Source: Brachyspira suanatina (GTDB taxonomy: Bacteria; Spirochaetota; Brachyspiria; Brachyspirales; Brachyspiraceae). From it: a stretch of 64,000 nucleotides of DNA. The translations under genes and the position numbers were made by a program. Below, one piece after another: positions 18,620-28,256 of this stretch (position 1 is the stretch's first letter; every line of letters starts with the position of its first letter). Under the pieces are notes generated by a model, which searched no databases, was not told the DNA's origin, and saw only the letters and a program-made list of their open reading frames with translations. The DNA lies in assembly GCF_001049755.1 (NCBI RefSeq), contig NZ_CVLB01000002.1, forward strand, positions 171,743-235,742. Reading direction: 5' to 3'.

Positions 18620-18942
18620 TTATACTAAAAATTTTTAAGTTTTTGTCAACTATTCGCCTATACCCGTTAGGTACGCTTCACGGAGGCTTTCCGCACGGTA
18701 TTGCAAATCATTATGGATATACAACTATACACGACCGAAGGAAGTACTGTAAAGTATGCGGCTGATTACTTATTATTGTACAAAAATTTATAATTTATCT
18801 TACAGGTAAAACAATTTTAGTATGATTTAGTATTAATTCTATCCTTGCACTTTTTGGTTCTTGGCGAAGCCCGCATGTGGTGTGCGGTGGGAAAAAGAAC
18901 AATAAAAAAATTACAAAGTTAAAAATTTTCAGTATATACTAT
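18620..18942. repeat. Dispersed composite intergenic repeat, copy 3
   Basis: Between convergent NUDIX and lipase genes. Left end TATACTAAAAATTTTTAAG plus TTTTTGTCAA (18621-18649); right end TTACAAAGTTAAAAATTTTC plus AGTATATACT (18911-18940). The two are inverted repeats of each other. The interior shares GCGGCTGATTACTTATTATT plus GTACAAAAA with copy 4, and GTGGGAAAAAGAACAATAAA with the right part of copies 1 and 2 in variant form. Confidence 0.75.
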
Positions 18943-18948
18943 TAAAAA

Positions 18949-18980
18949 AGCATAAGTATAAATAATTATACCTATGCTTT
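18949..18980 (-). terminator. Terminator of the alpha/beta hydrolase gene
   Basis: Arms AAGCATAAGTATAA and TTATACCTATGCTT pair with one mismatch. On the minus strand the stem is followed by TTTTTT. Confidence 0.85.
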
Positions 18981-19002
18981 ATAAAAATATCATATAGTAA
19001 TA

Positions 19003-19935
19003 CTATGCTATATGAGCATTAAGCCAAGCAATTATCTCTTTAGCTACATCATCTCTTTGAACATCATTAAGTATTTCATGTCTTCCATTTTCATAAAGAC
19101 TTATAGTAACATCTTTAAATCCTAATGACTCATACATTTCATGAACCCATTTAACTCCCTTTCCCATATCTCCTACAGGGTCTTTCGCTCCTGATATTAA
19201 AAGTATAGGGAAATTTTTATCCATAGAAGAATAATTATCCTTATTTGAAATTTTATCAATAAGTTCAAATAATTGAATGTAAGTTTCTATACTTGCAGGC
19301 TTATTTGCAAAGTATTCATCTTCCTGAGCTTTTTTAATTTCTTCTTTATCTGAAGTAAGCCATGCTAAATCTGAATTATCTTTAGGGAAGAATTTTTTAC
19401 CGTATCCGCCAACTGATAATTTGTCAAGTAAATAAGCTCTTTTTCTTCCGCCGAATAATGACTTCTGAATATTAGCTATAGTTTTTCCTAAGTTTTCTAT
19501 TCCTTTAGGTTTTCCTCTGGTACCCATTATTATAGCACCATTTAAATCTTTATGATATTTAATTAAAAAACCTCTAGTAAGAAAAGAACCCATACTATGA
19601 CCCATCATAAAATAAGGAAGATTAGGATAATCAGCTTTAGTATTTACCATCAAATGCTTCATATCTTCTATAATAAGTTCATGTCCGTTTTTATCAGCCA
19701 TATGCCCTATTTGATCTTTACTTACAGTGCTTCTTCCAAATCCTCTATGATCATCAGCACAAACTAAAAATCCTTCTTTATTAAGTTTTTCAGCAATCTC
19801 TTTATATCTTCCAGCATGCTCTCCAAGTCCATGAACTATTTGCACTATTGCTTTAGGATTAGAATCAGGCTTAAAAATATACGTATACATTCTATGACCA
19901 TCATCTGATATTAAAACTCTATTAAGCATTTCCAT
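19003..19935 (-). CDS. Alpha/beta hydrolase, monoacylglycerol lipase / lysophospholipase-like
   Basis: 310-residue serine hydrolase. Oxyanion region VHGLGEHAGRY (about 34-44), nucleophile elbow GHSMGS (near 112), acid in ISGAKDPVGD and His in ENGRHEIL near the C-terminus complete the triad. Overall layout matches the monoglyceride-lipase group (Hydrolase_4). It likely releases fatty acid from monoacylglycerol or lysophospholipid in the cytoplasm; there is no signal peptide. SD CGGAG lies 7 nt before the ATG. Monocistronic with its own terminator. Confidence 0.9.
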   Translation of the reverse strand: MEMLNRVLISDDGHRMYTYIFKPDSNPKAIVQIVHGLGEHAGRYKEIAEKLNKEGFLVCADDHRGFGRSTVSKDQIGHMADKNGHELIIEDMKHLMVNTKADYPNLPYFMMGHSMGSFLTRGFLIKYHKDLNGAIIMGTRGKPKGIENLGKTIANIQKSLFGGRKRAYLLDKLSVGGYGKKFFPKDNSDLAWLTSDKEEIKKAQEDEYFANKPASIETYIQLFELIDKISNKDNYSSMDKNFPILLISGAKDPVGDMGKGVKWVHEMYESLGFKDVTISLYENGRHEILNDVQRDDVAKEIIAWLNAHIA

Positions 19936-20182
19936 AAAAAGACTCCGATAATAAAAAATTACTTTTTTTGACTATTATTCAATTTGACATAATTAATGCA
20001 GCTGTTATTTGTAAATAGTAGGATAAATTATATAGTATTTTTTTTCTTAATGCAATTAATATTTTAGCATAATAAATTATTTTTATTTTAATACAAATGA
20101 TTCCGAATAATACCCCAATAGGATATACTTGCAAAAAAATTATTTATATTTTAATATTTCATACATATTTAAGGAGGAACAT

Positions 20183-20974
20183 ATGAAAATAATAAATTTA
20201 AATTCAAATAAGCTGCATTCTATACTTTTTATAGCATTGCCTGTGGTTTTAATTGTTGGATTTTTAATATTTTCCAGCGTTACAATAGTATCAACAGGAG
20301 AAGTGGGAATAAGAAGTAGATTGGGTAAAGCAATATCAGAGGAAGAGCCTGGACTTCATTTTAGAATACCTTTTATAGATGCAATAAAAACTATGGAAGT
20401 AAGAGAACAAACAGTAGAAAAAACTTATGCTGTATCATCAAAGGATATGCAGACAATATCTATGACTTTAAATGTTCAGTATTCTATAACAGGAAATGCT
20501 TTGGATTTATTTAGAAAATTTGGAACAGATTATAAAAACAAATTAGTTAATCCTAGAATATCAGAGAGTTTGAATGCTGTTTCTGCAAGATATACTATAG
20601 AAGAATTCATAACAAAAAGAAATGAAATGGCTGGAGAGCTTTTAAAAGAAGTTATGAGCGATTTTGAAGATTATGGTATTACAGTTGCTGCATGCTCTAT
20701 TATAGAACATGATTTTTCTGATGAATTTGATCAGGCAATAGAGAGAAAATTGATAGCTTCCCAAGATGCTTTAACAGCACAAAATGCATTGGAAAAAGTA
20801 AGATATGAAGCTGAAGCTGAAATAACAAAAGCTAAAGGTATAGCAGAAGCTAATAGAATAATGCAGGAATCTTTAACTCCTCTTTTAATACAGAGAATGT
20901 ATATAGAGAAATGGGACGGTAAAATGCCTCAAGTTTCAGGCTCTGGAGTTACTCCTATGATACAAGTAAAATAA
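20183..20974 (+). CDS. SPFH/prohibitin-family membrane protein
   Basis: 263 residues: one N-terminal membrane helix (about 12-33), then an SPFH domain (STGEVGIRSRLGKAI, FRIPFIDAIKTMEVREQ) and a C-terminal coiled-coil rich in Ala/Glu (ALEKVRYEAEAEITKAKG). Prohibitin-like proteins form membrane-associated rings that influence protease quality control (HflKC/FtsH type). I chose ATG 20183 because a perfect AAGGAGG lies upstream. It is followed by comF at 11 bp. Exact role unknown. Confidence 0.88.
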   Translation: MKIINLNSNKLHSILFIALPVVLIVGFLIFSSVTIVSTGEVGIRSRLGKAISEEEPGLHFRIPFIDAIKTMEVREQTVEKTYAVSSKDMQTISMTLNVQYSITGNALDLFRKFGTDYKNKLVNPRISESLNAVSARYTIEEFITKRNEMAGELLKEVMSDFEDYGITVAACSIIEHDFSDEFDQAIERKLIASQDALTAQNALEKVRYEAEAEITKAKGIAEANRIMQESLTPLLIQRMYIEKWDGKMPQVSGSGVTPMIQVK

Positions 20975-20985
20975 TTAAATATTAA

Positions 20986-21717
20986 ATGAAACTTTACAAA
21001 CATATTATAAATAATATACTCTCTTTAATATTTCCTAATCACTGTATAATATGCGGTGAATTAATGCAAAGTAATAATATGAATTATGTTTGTATTGACT
21101 GCATAAATAAAAATTTGGATTATATACATAAAGATGAATATATACGATGCCCCAAATGCGGTAAAGTTTTAGAAAGTGAAAAATCAATATGCATTTGCAA
21201 AGATGAAGAACTTTATTTTGATGAATGTAAATCTATGCTTTATTATAATAATCATACAGTAGATTTGATTCACAAAATGAAGTTCTCTCATAGATATTTA
21301 ATTTGTAAAGACTTTGCTGCTATGCTTAGTTATTATTATAAAGATTATATTAAAAGCTATGATGCCGTTACTTTTGTGCCTCTTGGTAAAAATAGATTTT
21401 TGGAAAGAGGATACAATCAAAGCGAAATTATAGCAGAAACAATATCTAAAATTCTAAATATAAAATTAATAGATGATATAATATTCAGGCAAAAAGAAAC
21501 CAAAGCGTTAAGTTCTTTAAACAGTAAAACAGAAAGACTAAACATGATAAAAAATGCTTTTGTGATAAATACCGACTACAGCGATCATAATAAAATAGAT
21601 CTTCTTATAATAGATGATGTACTTACCACGGGAAGCACTTTAAATGAAATTTCTAAAGAGATTAAGAAACTAGAATGCATTAACAAAATAGGTTTGCTTA
21701 CCGTAGCCCGTGCTTAG
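20986..21717 (+). CDS. comF: ComF-family phosphoribosyltransferase-like protein
   Basis: 243 residues. N-terminal zinc-binding Cys set (CIICGE, CIDC, CPKCGK, CICK within the first 70 residues), then a type I phosphoribosyltransferase fold with the PRPP loop LLIIDDVLTTGSTLNE near 205. ComF proteins support DNA uptake in competent bacteria, and some members act more broadly in DNA repair. Whether this organism is competent is not shown. SD is not obvious. The gene overlaps the tail of the opposite-strand gene by 4 bp. Confidence 0.9.
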   Translation: MKLYKHIINNILSLIFPNHCIICGELMQSNNMNYVCIDCINKNLDYIHKDEYIRCPKCGKVLESEKSICICKDEELYFDECKSMLYYNNHTVDLIHKMKFSHRYLICKDFAAMLSYYYKDYIKSYDAVTFVPLGKNRFLERGYNQSEIIAETISKILNIKLIDDIIFRQKETKALSSLNSKTERLNMIKNAFVINTDYSDHNKIDLLIIDDVLTTGSTLNEISKEIKKLECINKIGLLTVARA

Positions 21718-22754
21718 TTTTTTATCTCTTTTTCAACTTTCTCTTTCAATTCTAAATCATTCATTTTATCGCATGCTTTAAAGAAAGAATCATATAAACT
21801 CTTTGAATATGTATTATGTTCATTAGTAAATGCTATCTTTATAAAATCCCATAATAAATTTATATTATCATTAATTTCTTTGTTAAGTAAAATTTTTAAT
21901 GCACTATCTACTATTGATATGCCGGCATGAACTTTATAAAAAGTATTATTATTAATAGACTTTATATCATCAATATTTGATAAAATAATATTCAAAGCCT
22001 CATCATAATTTGAAAGCATTATTAAATTCTCTGCATAATTACTTAAATATGAAACTAAATAAAATAAATACTTCTTTGATAGTGCCTGATTTTGTTTATT
22101 TTTATCATAATCACTTTTCACAATCTCATAAAGTTTTTTATTAGCCTCTAATTCACCATCTTTGTTTCCTATTTCAATTTCAAAATCTCTAAGCCTTTCT
22201 AAATTAATTCTGTCCCATTTTTCAATGCTTGATTTCCATACATCTATTAATTCATAATATAAATCTTTAAATCCCAATTCCAAAGCATAATGCATACAAT
22301 ACTGAATAGTTAATTTTTCTATATCAGTTTCAAATCTTACATTACTATCATAACCAATAGCACAATCAGTATTTATCTTTTTTGCTTTTTCAAATAAATC
22401 CTTATTATCTTTATTGTATTTACTTAGAAGAAATGTCAAAGACTCTAATGCTATTCCTATTCCTTTATACTTTGAGTGTTCTCTGTCTTTTAATTCTTCA
22501 TTAAATAAATGAATGATTATATTTTTCAAAGCTTCTTTATTTAAAGCTTGTAGATTTTTATAATATATAATTGAAAATGAAAGTCTAGCCCTTAACAAAT
22601 AATTTTTATCAACATCATCTTCCATTTCGCATGAATATTTACTTATTAAATTATTATATTTATCTTTATCATCAAAAAAACTTCCTATAATATTATCAAA
22701 ATCGTTTTGATAAATTTCCAAAGCTTTTAATAATTTTTCTTGAAATATCTGCAT
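21714..22754 (-). CDS. Alpha-helical protein of unknown function
   Basis: 346 residues, almost entirely charged amphipathic helices with no signal peptide or membrane segment. Helical pairs such as YAENLIMLSNYDEALNIILS look TPR-like, so a protein-interaction role is possible. No recognised family or catalytic motif. SD AGGAG precedes ATG 22754 and a consensus promoter lies upstream, so it is a real gene. Converges with comF. Confidence 0.65.
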   Translation of the reverse strand: MQIFQEKLLKALEIYQNDFDNIIGSFFDDKDKYNNLISKYSCEMEDDVDKNYLLRARLSFSIIYYKNLQALNKEALKNIIIHLFNEELKDREHSKYKGIGIALESLTFLLSKYNKDNKDLFEKAKKINTDCAIGYDSNVRFETDIEKLTIQYCMHYALELGFKDLYYELIDVWKSSIEKWDRINLERLRDFEIEIGNKDGELEANKKLYEIVKSDYDKNKQNQALSKKYLFYLVSYLSNYAENLIMLSNYDEALNIILSNIDDIKSINNNTFYKVHAGISIVDSALKILLNKEINDNINLLWDFIKIAFTNEHNTYSKSLYDSFFKACDKMNDLELKEKVEKEIKN

Positions 22755-22780
22755 AATTAAACTCCTAACTAACTTGAAAA

Positions 22781-22809
22781 ACTATATCAGTAAAATGTAA
22801 ATTTGTCAA
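22781..22809 (-). promoter_or_regulatory. Promoter of the helical-protein gene
   Basis: Minus-strand TTGACA (22804-22809), 17-bp spacer, TATAGT (22781-22786), about 25 bp before the ATG. Confidence 0.65.
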
Positions 22810-22836
22810 AAATTTATTCTGTAAAAAATAAAAATA

Positions 22837-22853
22837 GGGGACCATTAGTCCCC
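22837..22853 (-). terminator. Terminator of the rha/kinase operon
   Basis: GGGGAC-CATTA-GTCCCC (6-bp perfect GC-rich stem), followed on the minus strand by TATTTTTATTTTTT. Confidence 0.9.
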
Positions 22854-22908
22854 AAAAAGAGTTTTCTATAAAATGAAATTAATGATGGAAAAAATTCTTA
22901 CAATATAA

Positions 22909-24423
22909 TTATAAATCAATATTATCCCAAAGACTATCCAATAATTCTAATGTTTGTTTATATAATTTATACTTTTTAGAATATATTTCATGTTTATCTT
23001 TGTCTGCTTTTATGGTATTGGCAATTTTAACCATTTTTTCTGCAGCTTCTTCCATAGTTTTATATTGACCTGAAGCCACAGAACATGCAATAGCACATCC
23101 GAATGCTCCTGTTTCCATTATATCAATTACATCTATATCTATTCCCATAATATCACTGAACATACCGCTCCAAACTTTGGATCTAGCAACACCGCCAGCT
23201 AATTTGATAGATTTTATAGGTTTATTTCTGCTGACCTTTAATTTATCTAAATGAAATCTATGAGAGAAAGCGATTCCTTCATACATTCCTCTAAATAAAT
23301 GTGCTCTAGTATGATAATTATTCATTCCTATTATACTAGATTTAGCATTAGGATGAACATTGCTTGCCATTAAAAACGGATGAAATATAGGACAGAAATC
23401 TTTAATAGATACAGAGTCTATTTCTTCATCTATTTTTTTATATAAATCTTTTTTAGAAGATACACTTTGTACAAAATCACCAAAAATATTTTTCAAAAAC
23501 CATTCAAAGTTTCCGGCTGAAGTAGCACTAGATTCTTCTATGAGATAATATTCAGGCATACAGAAAACAGAATTCATCAATACCGATCCGTCTAATACAG
23601 CATCTTTTCTTATATATTCATTTATGCTCCAAGTACCTGCTATCATACATACATTATCTTCATTAACCAAACCTGTAGCAATAGCACAAGCATCTATATC
23701 AAACATTCCTCCAGCTACTGGTGTACCCTCTAATAATCCTGTTTTTTGAGCAGCTTCTTTTGTTACATAACCGCATATATCTGTAGAATTTTTGATAGGA
23801 GGAAGTTTATCTTTTATCATACTTAAATCAAATAATTTAAGAAGCTCATCATCATAATTTTTTGTATTTAAATTTAATAGATTAGATCCTGAATAATCAG
23901 TAATCTCGGCATTTGCCTCTCCTGTTAATCTAAATCTTATATAATCTTTACACTCAAAAATATATTGAGTATTATTTATTACATTTATATCATTATCTTT
24001 AAACCATGATAATAAAGCAACAGGCTGACAAGGCATTATATGCTGATATGATAATTTAAATACCTCTTTTTCTACCCCGCTCTCCTTCCAATTAGTAACA
24101 TATTTCCAAGCTCTGTTATCTGTTGATATAATACCATTATAAGATGGCTTATTATCTTTTCCCCACAAATATAAACCTTTACCATGTCCGCAGCATGCTA
24201 AAGCAGCTATATCTTTAGGATTAATTTTAGACATCTCAATAACCTGAGATATTATTCTGCAATTAGCTTCCCACATCTCTTCCATGTCTCTTTCAGTAAA
24301 ACCAGGTTTAGGATTAATGACATTTGTATCTGTTGAAGCTATGGTTATTTCATTACCTAATTCATCATATAAAGCCGCCTTAGTAGTAGTGCCTCCATTA
24401 TCTAATCCAATATAATATTGCAT
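22909..24423 (-). CDS. lyxK: FGGY kinase, L-xylulokinase-like (LyxK)
   Basis: 504-residue sugar kinase. N-terminal phosphate loop GLDNGGTTTKAALYD, PGFTERDMEEMW, GHGKGLYLWGKDNKP and the C-terminal ATP-site region GGVARSKVWSGMFSDI follow E. coli LyxK block by block from memory. LyxK phosphorylates L-xylulose (and 3-keto-L-gulonate). The products are substrates of UlaE and UlaD encoded about 15 kb away. Last gene of the minus-strand rha operon, 23 bp after the preceding kinase. SD GGAGA. The exact substrate is not provable from sequence. Confidence 0.82.
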   Translation of the reverse strand: MQYYIGLDNGGTTTKAALYDELGNEITIASTDTNVINPKPGFTERDMEEMWEANCRIISQVIEMSKINPKDIAALACCGHGKGLYLWGKDNKPSYNGIISTDNRAWKYVTNWKESGVEKEVFKLSYQHIMPCQPVALLSWFKDNDINVINNTQYIFECKDYIRFRLTGEANAEITDYSGSNLLNLNTKNYDDELLKLFDLSMIKDKLPPIKNSTDICGYVTKEAAQKTGLLEGTPVAGGMFDIDACAIATGLVNEDNVCMIAGTWSINEYIRKDAVLDGSVLMNSVFCMPEYYLIEESSATSAGNFEWFLKNIFGDFVQSVSSKKDLYKKIDEEIDSVSIKDFCPIFHPFLMASNVHPNAKSSIIGMNNYHTRAHLFRGMYEGIAFSHRFHLDKLKVSRNKPIKSIKLAGGVARSKVWSGMFSDIMGIDIDVIDIMETGAFGCAIACSVASGQYKTMEEAAEKMVKIANTIKADKDKHEIYSKKYKLYKQTLELLDSLWDNIDL

Positions 24424-24446
24424 ATTTCTATCTCCAGATTAATCAA

Positions 24447-26033
24447 TTAAAAATCTTTCATAATATTTTCATATTTAATTTTATCATTAAACATATTTAA
24501 ATAAATTTCGTATTTTTTATTATAGTAATCAGCTAATTTATTATTAGGTTTTACTATATCTCCAAGTCTTCCCATTTTATTCAATGCTTCTTTATATGTA
24601 GGATATTCGCCGGAAGCTATAGCAGCATTAATAGCACTTCCTAAAACAACAGCCTCATCATGACCGGCAAAATAAATATCCTGATTACAAATATCTGCTA
24701 ATTCCTGCATATATAATGTATTTTTAGTAGCACCGCCGCAAACAATAATAGTATTTATCTTATATCCATTATCTCTTGCAACTTCTATAATATGTCTAGT
24801 ACCAAAGCATATACTGTCTAAAACAGCCAAATATATTTTAGCCATAGACTCTAAGTTCTCAGCCATATCTATACCTACAATCATACCTCTAGGTTTATTA
24901 TCTGCTCTTGGAGATCTATTTCCATAATGATAATCTAAAACATGTAAATCTTTTATTATATAAGGATCTTTCTCTCTTAATCTTTTAATCTCATCATTCA
25001 ATACATCATATACTTTATTATGCACACCATTTACTTGTTTTAATACAGTGCTATAGTAAGAATGATTTCTCAATGTATAATCTAATAAACTGCCATAGGC
25101 ACTTTGTCCGCCTTCATTAAGCCACATATTAGAAACCATAGCATTATAATAAGGTCCCCATATACCGGGTATAAAAGTAGATTCATTTCTATTCATCATA
25201 TGACAAGCTGAAGTTCCAGCAACTATAACAAGAACATCATCAGCTTCATCTCTTAATGAACCAAGACCTCCTGCATGAGCATCTATCATTCCTACAGAAA
25301 CTTTTACATTTTCATGAAGCCCTAATTCTAAAGCACTTTGTTTTGTTAAAGTACCTGCCAAACTTCCAGGTTCTTTAACTGTGGTACCTATATTTTTATT
25401 TTCTAATAAATCAGATAAACCTATTGCCTCAAAAAAACTTTTATCCCATCTATTTTCATGTGCTAAATATGTCCATTTGCAAGCCAATGTACATGAACTT
25501 CTAATATCAGATCCAGAAGCCTTATACTGCAAAAAATCAGCTAAATCAAAAAACTTATCAATTCTTTTATATGAATCAATTAAATTATTTTTAAGCCATA
25601 GTATTTTTGGTATTTCCATTTCAATACTAATTTTACCGCCAACATAATTAAGAACTTCATAATTATTAGAATTTATAAGTTCAGTTTCTTTTTCTGCTCT
25701 GTGATCCATCCACATAATAATATTCCAATAATCATCATTATCCGGATTAACACTAACAGGTTTATCATCTTTATCTAATACTACAAGAGAACAAGTTGCA
25801 TCAAAACCTATAGCAATAATATCTAAAGGGTTTATCTTAGCCTCTTTAATAGATTCTTTTACAACATAGCAAAGACTTTCCCATATATCTGTAGATGACT
25901 GCTCAACAAAATTACCAGACATTTTTCTATTTTTGATGTCTTTACTTTTAAATATAAGACTATCCCCAGTAATTGAGAATATTCCAGCCCTTACACTTCC
26001 GCTGCCTACATCAACACCTATAACATATTGCAT
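24447..26033 (-). CDS. FGGY kinase, D-ribulokinase-like
   Basis: 528-residue kinase. Opening GVDVGSGSVRAGIFS, then GFDATCSLVVLDKDDKP, MWMDHRAEKET, VGMIDAHAGGLG and VCGGATKNTLYMQELADIC mark the D-ribulokinase/YpCarbK-like branch of FGGY kinases rather than AraB or RhaB. It would phosphorylate a keto-pentose or pentitol at C5. SD GAGG lies before ATG 26033. It sits 102 bp after rhaD and 23 bp before the LyxK-like gene. The wider gap to rhaD leaves room for processing, but I saw no terminator. Confidence 0.82.
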   Translation of the reverse strand: MQYVIGVDVGSGSVRAGIFSITGDSLIFKSKDIKNRKMSGNFVEQSSTDIWESLCYVVKESIKEAKINPLDIIAIGFDATCSLVVLDKDDKPVSVNPDNDDYWNIIMWMDHRAEKETELINSNNYEVLNYVGGKISIEMEIPKILWLKNNLIDSYKRIDKFFDLADFLQYKASGSDIRSSCTLACKWTYLAHENRWDKSFFEAIGLSDLLENKNIGTTVKEPGSLAGTLTKQSALELGLHENVKVSVGMIDAHAGGLGSLRDEADDVLVIVAGTSACHMMNRNESTFIPGIWGPYYNAMVSNMWLNEGGQSAYGSLLDYTLRNHSYYSTVLKQVNGVHNKVYDVLNDEIKRLREKDPYIIKDLHVLDYHYGNRSPRADNKPRGMIVGIDMAENLESMAKIYLAVLDSICFGTRHIIEVARDNGYKINTIIVCGGATKNTLYMQELADICNQDIYFAGHDEAVVLGSAINAAIASGEYPTYKEALNKMGRLGDIVKPNNKLADYYNKKYEIYLNMFNDKIKYENIMKDF

Positions 26034-26135
26034 AAAAACTCCTCATAATAAAAATAAGTATCTAGTAAGAATAACAGATACATAATAAAGCTATAAAAAT
26101 AAAAACATCAAAATTTAATATATTTTCCTATATAA

Positions 26136-26963
26136 TTATTTTTTTTCATATAAATATTCTTCAGGAAGAGTCAATTTAAAATCTACAGCTAAATCTCTGA
26201 AATTCTGAGGTAAAATAGTTTGTCTCTTATTATTTGACATAGATAAAACTTTCACTAAAATTTCAGCAGATTTTTCAATAGTATGAGCAAGCCCAAAAGT
26301 AATATCGTAATCCTCTCCTGAACAAAATAAACCATGATGCGCCCAAATAACAGCATCAAAATTATGCATAAGTTTAGAAGTAGCAATAGCTATATCTCTT
26401 CCGCCAGGAACCATCCATTCTACTATACCTATACCATTTGGAAATACTACAGGACATTCAGTAGCCATCTCCCAAAGCTCTCTAGTAAAAATTTTATGAT
26501 CCAAAGGAAGTACAAATGTTAAAGCAATAACATTAGTTGGGTGGCAATGATATATAACTCTATGTTTATTATCTGTAGTGATTTTTTTTATTTCATGATT
26601 CATTAAATGAGTAGGAAGCTCGCTAGTTGGTCTTCCTCCATTCTTTAAGCCCCATAATACACGGTAATTATCTCCGCTATTATCAACCTGTATTATACAA
26701 GTACTATCCTCTGTATCTAAATCAACATTTTTGAAAAATTTTCCTGAACCTGTAACCATAAAATATTCATTTGCCAATTTAGGAACTGATACACCTATAG
26801 GTTTATATTCATTATTTTCTTTAAAATATTTAGATGCTTCTTCAACATCTTTTTCTGTTAAACGATAGCTTAAATTTCCTCCGTTTCTTTCATGCCAATT
26901 ATGAAGATATCCGTCTTTAGCTAATTCTATAAAACCTTTTACAAATTTAATATTATAATCCAT
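26136..26963 (-). CDS. rhaD: L-rhamnulose-1-phosphate aldolase
   Basis: Class II aldolase that splits L-rhamnulose-1-P into dihydroxyacetone phosphate and L-lactaldehyde. Zinc ligands are visible: Glu in SELPTH and the HCH pair in IYHCHPTN (Glu115, His139, His141 with this start), plus AHHG near 209. N-terminal HERNGGNLSYR is typical. I prefer the Met at 26963, which has AAGGATGG five nt upstream; an ATG three codons earlier touches the SD. About 275 residues, the usual length. Fourth position in the operon order rhaB-rhaA-rhaD-kinase-kinase is consistent. Confidence 0.95.
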   Translation of the reverse strand: MDYNIKFVKGFIELAKDGYLHNWHERNGGNLSYRLTEKDVEEASKYFKENNEYKPIGVSVPKLANEYFMVTGSGKFFKNVDLDTEDSTCIIQVDNSGDNYRVLWGLKNGGRPTSELPTHLMNHEIKKITTDNKHRVIYHCHPTNVIALTFVLPLDHKIFTRELWEMATECPVVFPNGIGIVEWMVPGGRDIAIATSKLMHNFDAVIWAHHGLFCSGEDYDITFGLAHTIEKSAEILVKVLSMSNNKRQTILPQNFRDLAVDFKLTLPEEYLYEKK

Positions 26964-26992
26964 AAATTCCATCCTTATAATAACTATTAAAA

Positions 26993-28237
26993 TTAAACTC
27001 TTTTAACAAGAACATTCTTCTCATAATCTTCTATCTCTTTAAACCATTCTTCAGAGCCTATTACATTGTTTCTATTACAAAACTCATTCCATACATCTCC
27101 AAAAGGATAAGTTTTTATTTCTTCTTGTAAAAACATTAATTGAGTAAATTTACTTTTCATTTGAAGATCATATAAAGTTTTATTAGGCTGAAGTAATCCG
27201 AATAATAAAGCTTTCTGAACATTTCTAATTCCTATAACCCAAGCAGCTATTCTATTTATACTAGCATCAAAATAATCTGTTGCTATTTTTATTCTTGATA
27301 TATCATCGCATCTTGTTATTTCTTTACATATTTCTTTAACTTCATCATTAAATAATATAACATGGTCAGAATCCCATCTTACAGGTCTTGTTATATGCAA
27401 TGCTAAATTTTTATTGAATAAAAGCATAGAAGAAATTTTATCATAAATAGATTCTGTTGGGTGATAATGACCATTATCCATTAAAGGCATAATACCTCTT
27501 GAAGCTGCATAATTAATACAGAATTCAGCAGAACCAACTGTATAGCTTTCCAAACCTATACCAAAAACTTTAGATTCTAAACAAACAAGAACTTTTTCTT
27601 TATCATAATCTATAGATAATATTTCATCTAATGATTTTTGAAATCTTACTCTAGGAGACATTCTGTCTGCAGGTATATCTTTATAACCATCAGGTATCCA
27701 TATATTCATAACGCATGGTTCATTTAATTCTTCAGCAAAATATTGAGATATTCTTATACAAGCTTTTCCATGCTCTACCCAAAATTTTCTAATTTCTTCA
27801 TCAGGACTTGATAATGTGAATTGAGATGCTTTAGGATGAGAGAAAAATGTAGGGTTAAAATCAATACCCATATTTCTTTCTTTTGCAAAATCAACCCATT
27901 TTTTAAAATGTTTTGGTTCAAGTTTATCTCTGTCAGCAAATTCTCCGTCTTCAAATATAGCATAACTAGCATGTAAATTAAGTTTATGCTTTCCAGGTAT
28001 TAAACTAAAAGCCTTATCCATATCCTGCATCAATTCCTGATAGTTTCTAGCTTTTCCTAAATAATTACCTGTAGTTTGTATACCGCCAGATAGATTCTGT
28101 TTAGTATCAAAACCATTAACATCATCGCCCTGCCAGCAATGTACAGAAATTTTTATATTTTGTAATTTTTCTAATGCTTCATCTGTATTTATTGATAATT
28201 TAGAATACATTTTTTTAGCTTCTTCATATCTGCTCAT
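26993..28237 (-). CDS. rhaA: L-rhamnose isomerase
   Basis: 414-residue metal-dependent isomerase (L-rhamnose to L-rhamnulose). Family blocks include ISVHCWQGDDVNGFD, SGGIQTTGNYLGKARN, KLNLHASYA, GIDFNPTFFSHPKAS and PLMDNGHYHPTES. Known enzymes of this family also act on L-lyxose, D-allose, D-ribose and L-mannose, which matters for reading the neighbouring kinases. SD GAGG before the ATG. It is 19 bp from rhaB and 20-29 bp from rhaD, so clearly one operon. Confidence 0.97.
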   Translation of the reverse strand: MSRYEEAKKMYSKLSINTDEALEKLQNIKISVHCWQGDDVNGFDTKQNLSGGIQTTGNYLGKARNYQELMQDMDKAFSLIPGKHKLNLHASYAIFEDGEFADRDKLEPKHFKKWVDFAKERNMGIDFNPTFFSHPKASQFTLSSPDEEIRKFWVEHGKACIRISQYFAEELNEPCVMNIWIPDGYKDIPADRMSPRVRFQKSLDEILSIDYDKEKVLVCLESKVFGIGLESYTVGSAEFCINYAASRGIMPLMDNGHYHPTESIYDKISSMLLFNKNLALHITRPVRWDSDHVILFNDEVKEICKEITRCDDISRIKIATDYFDASINRIAAWVIGIRNVQKALLFGLLQPNKTLYDLQMKSKFTQLMFLQEEIKTYPFGDVWNEFCNRNNVIGSEEWFKEIEDYEKNVLVKRV

Positions 28238-28256
28238 AAAAAACTCCTCAAATATT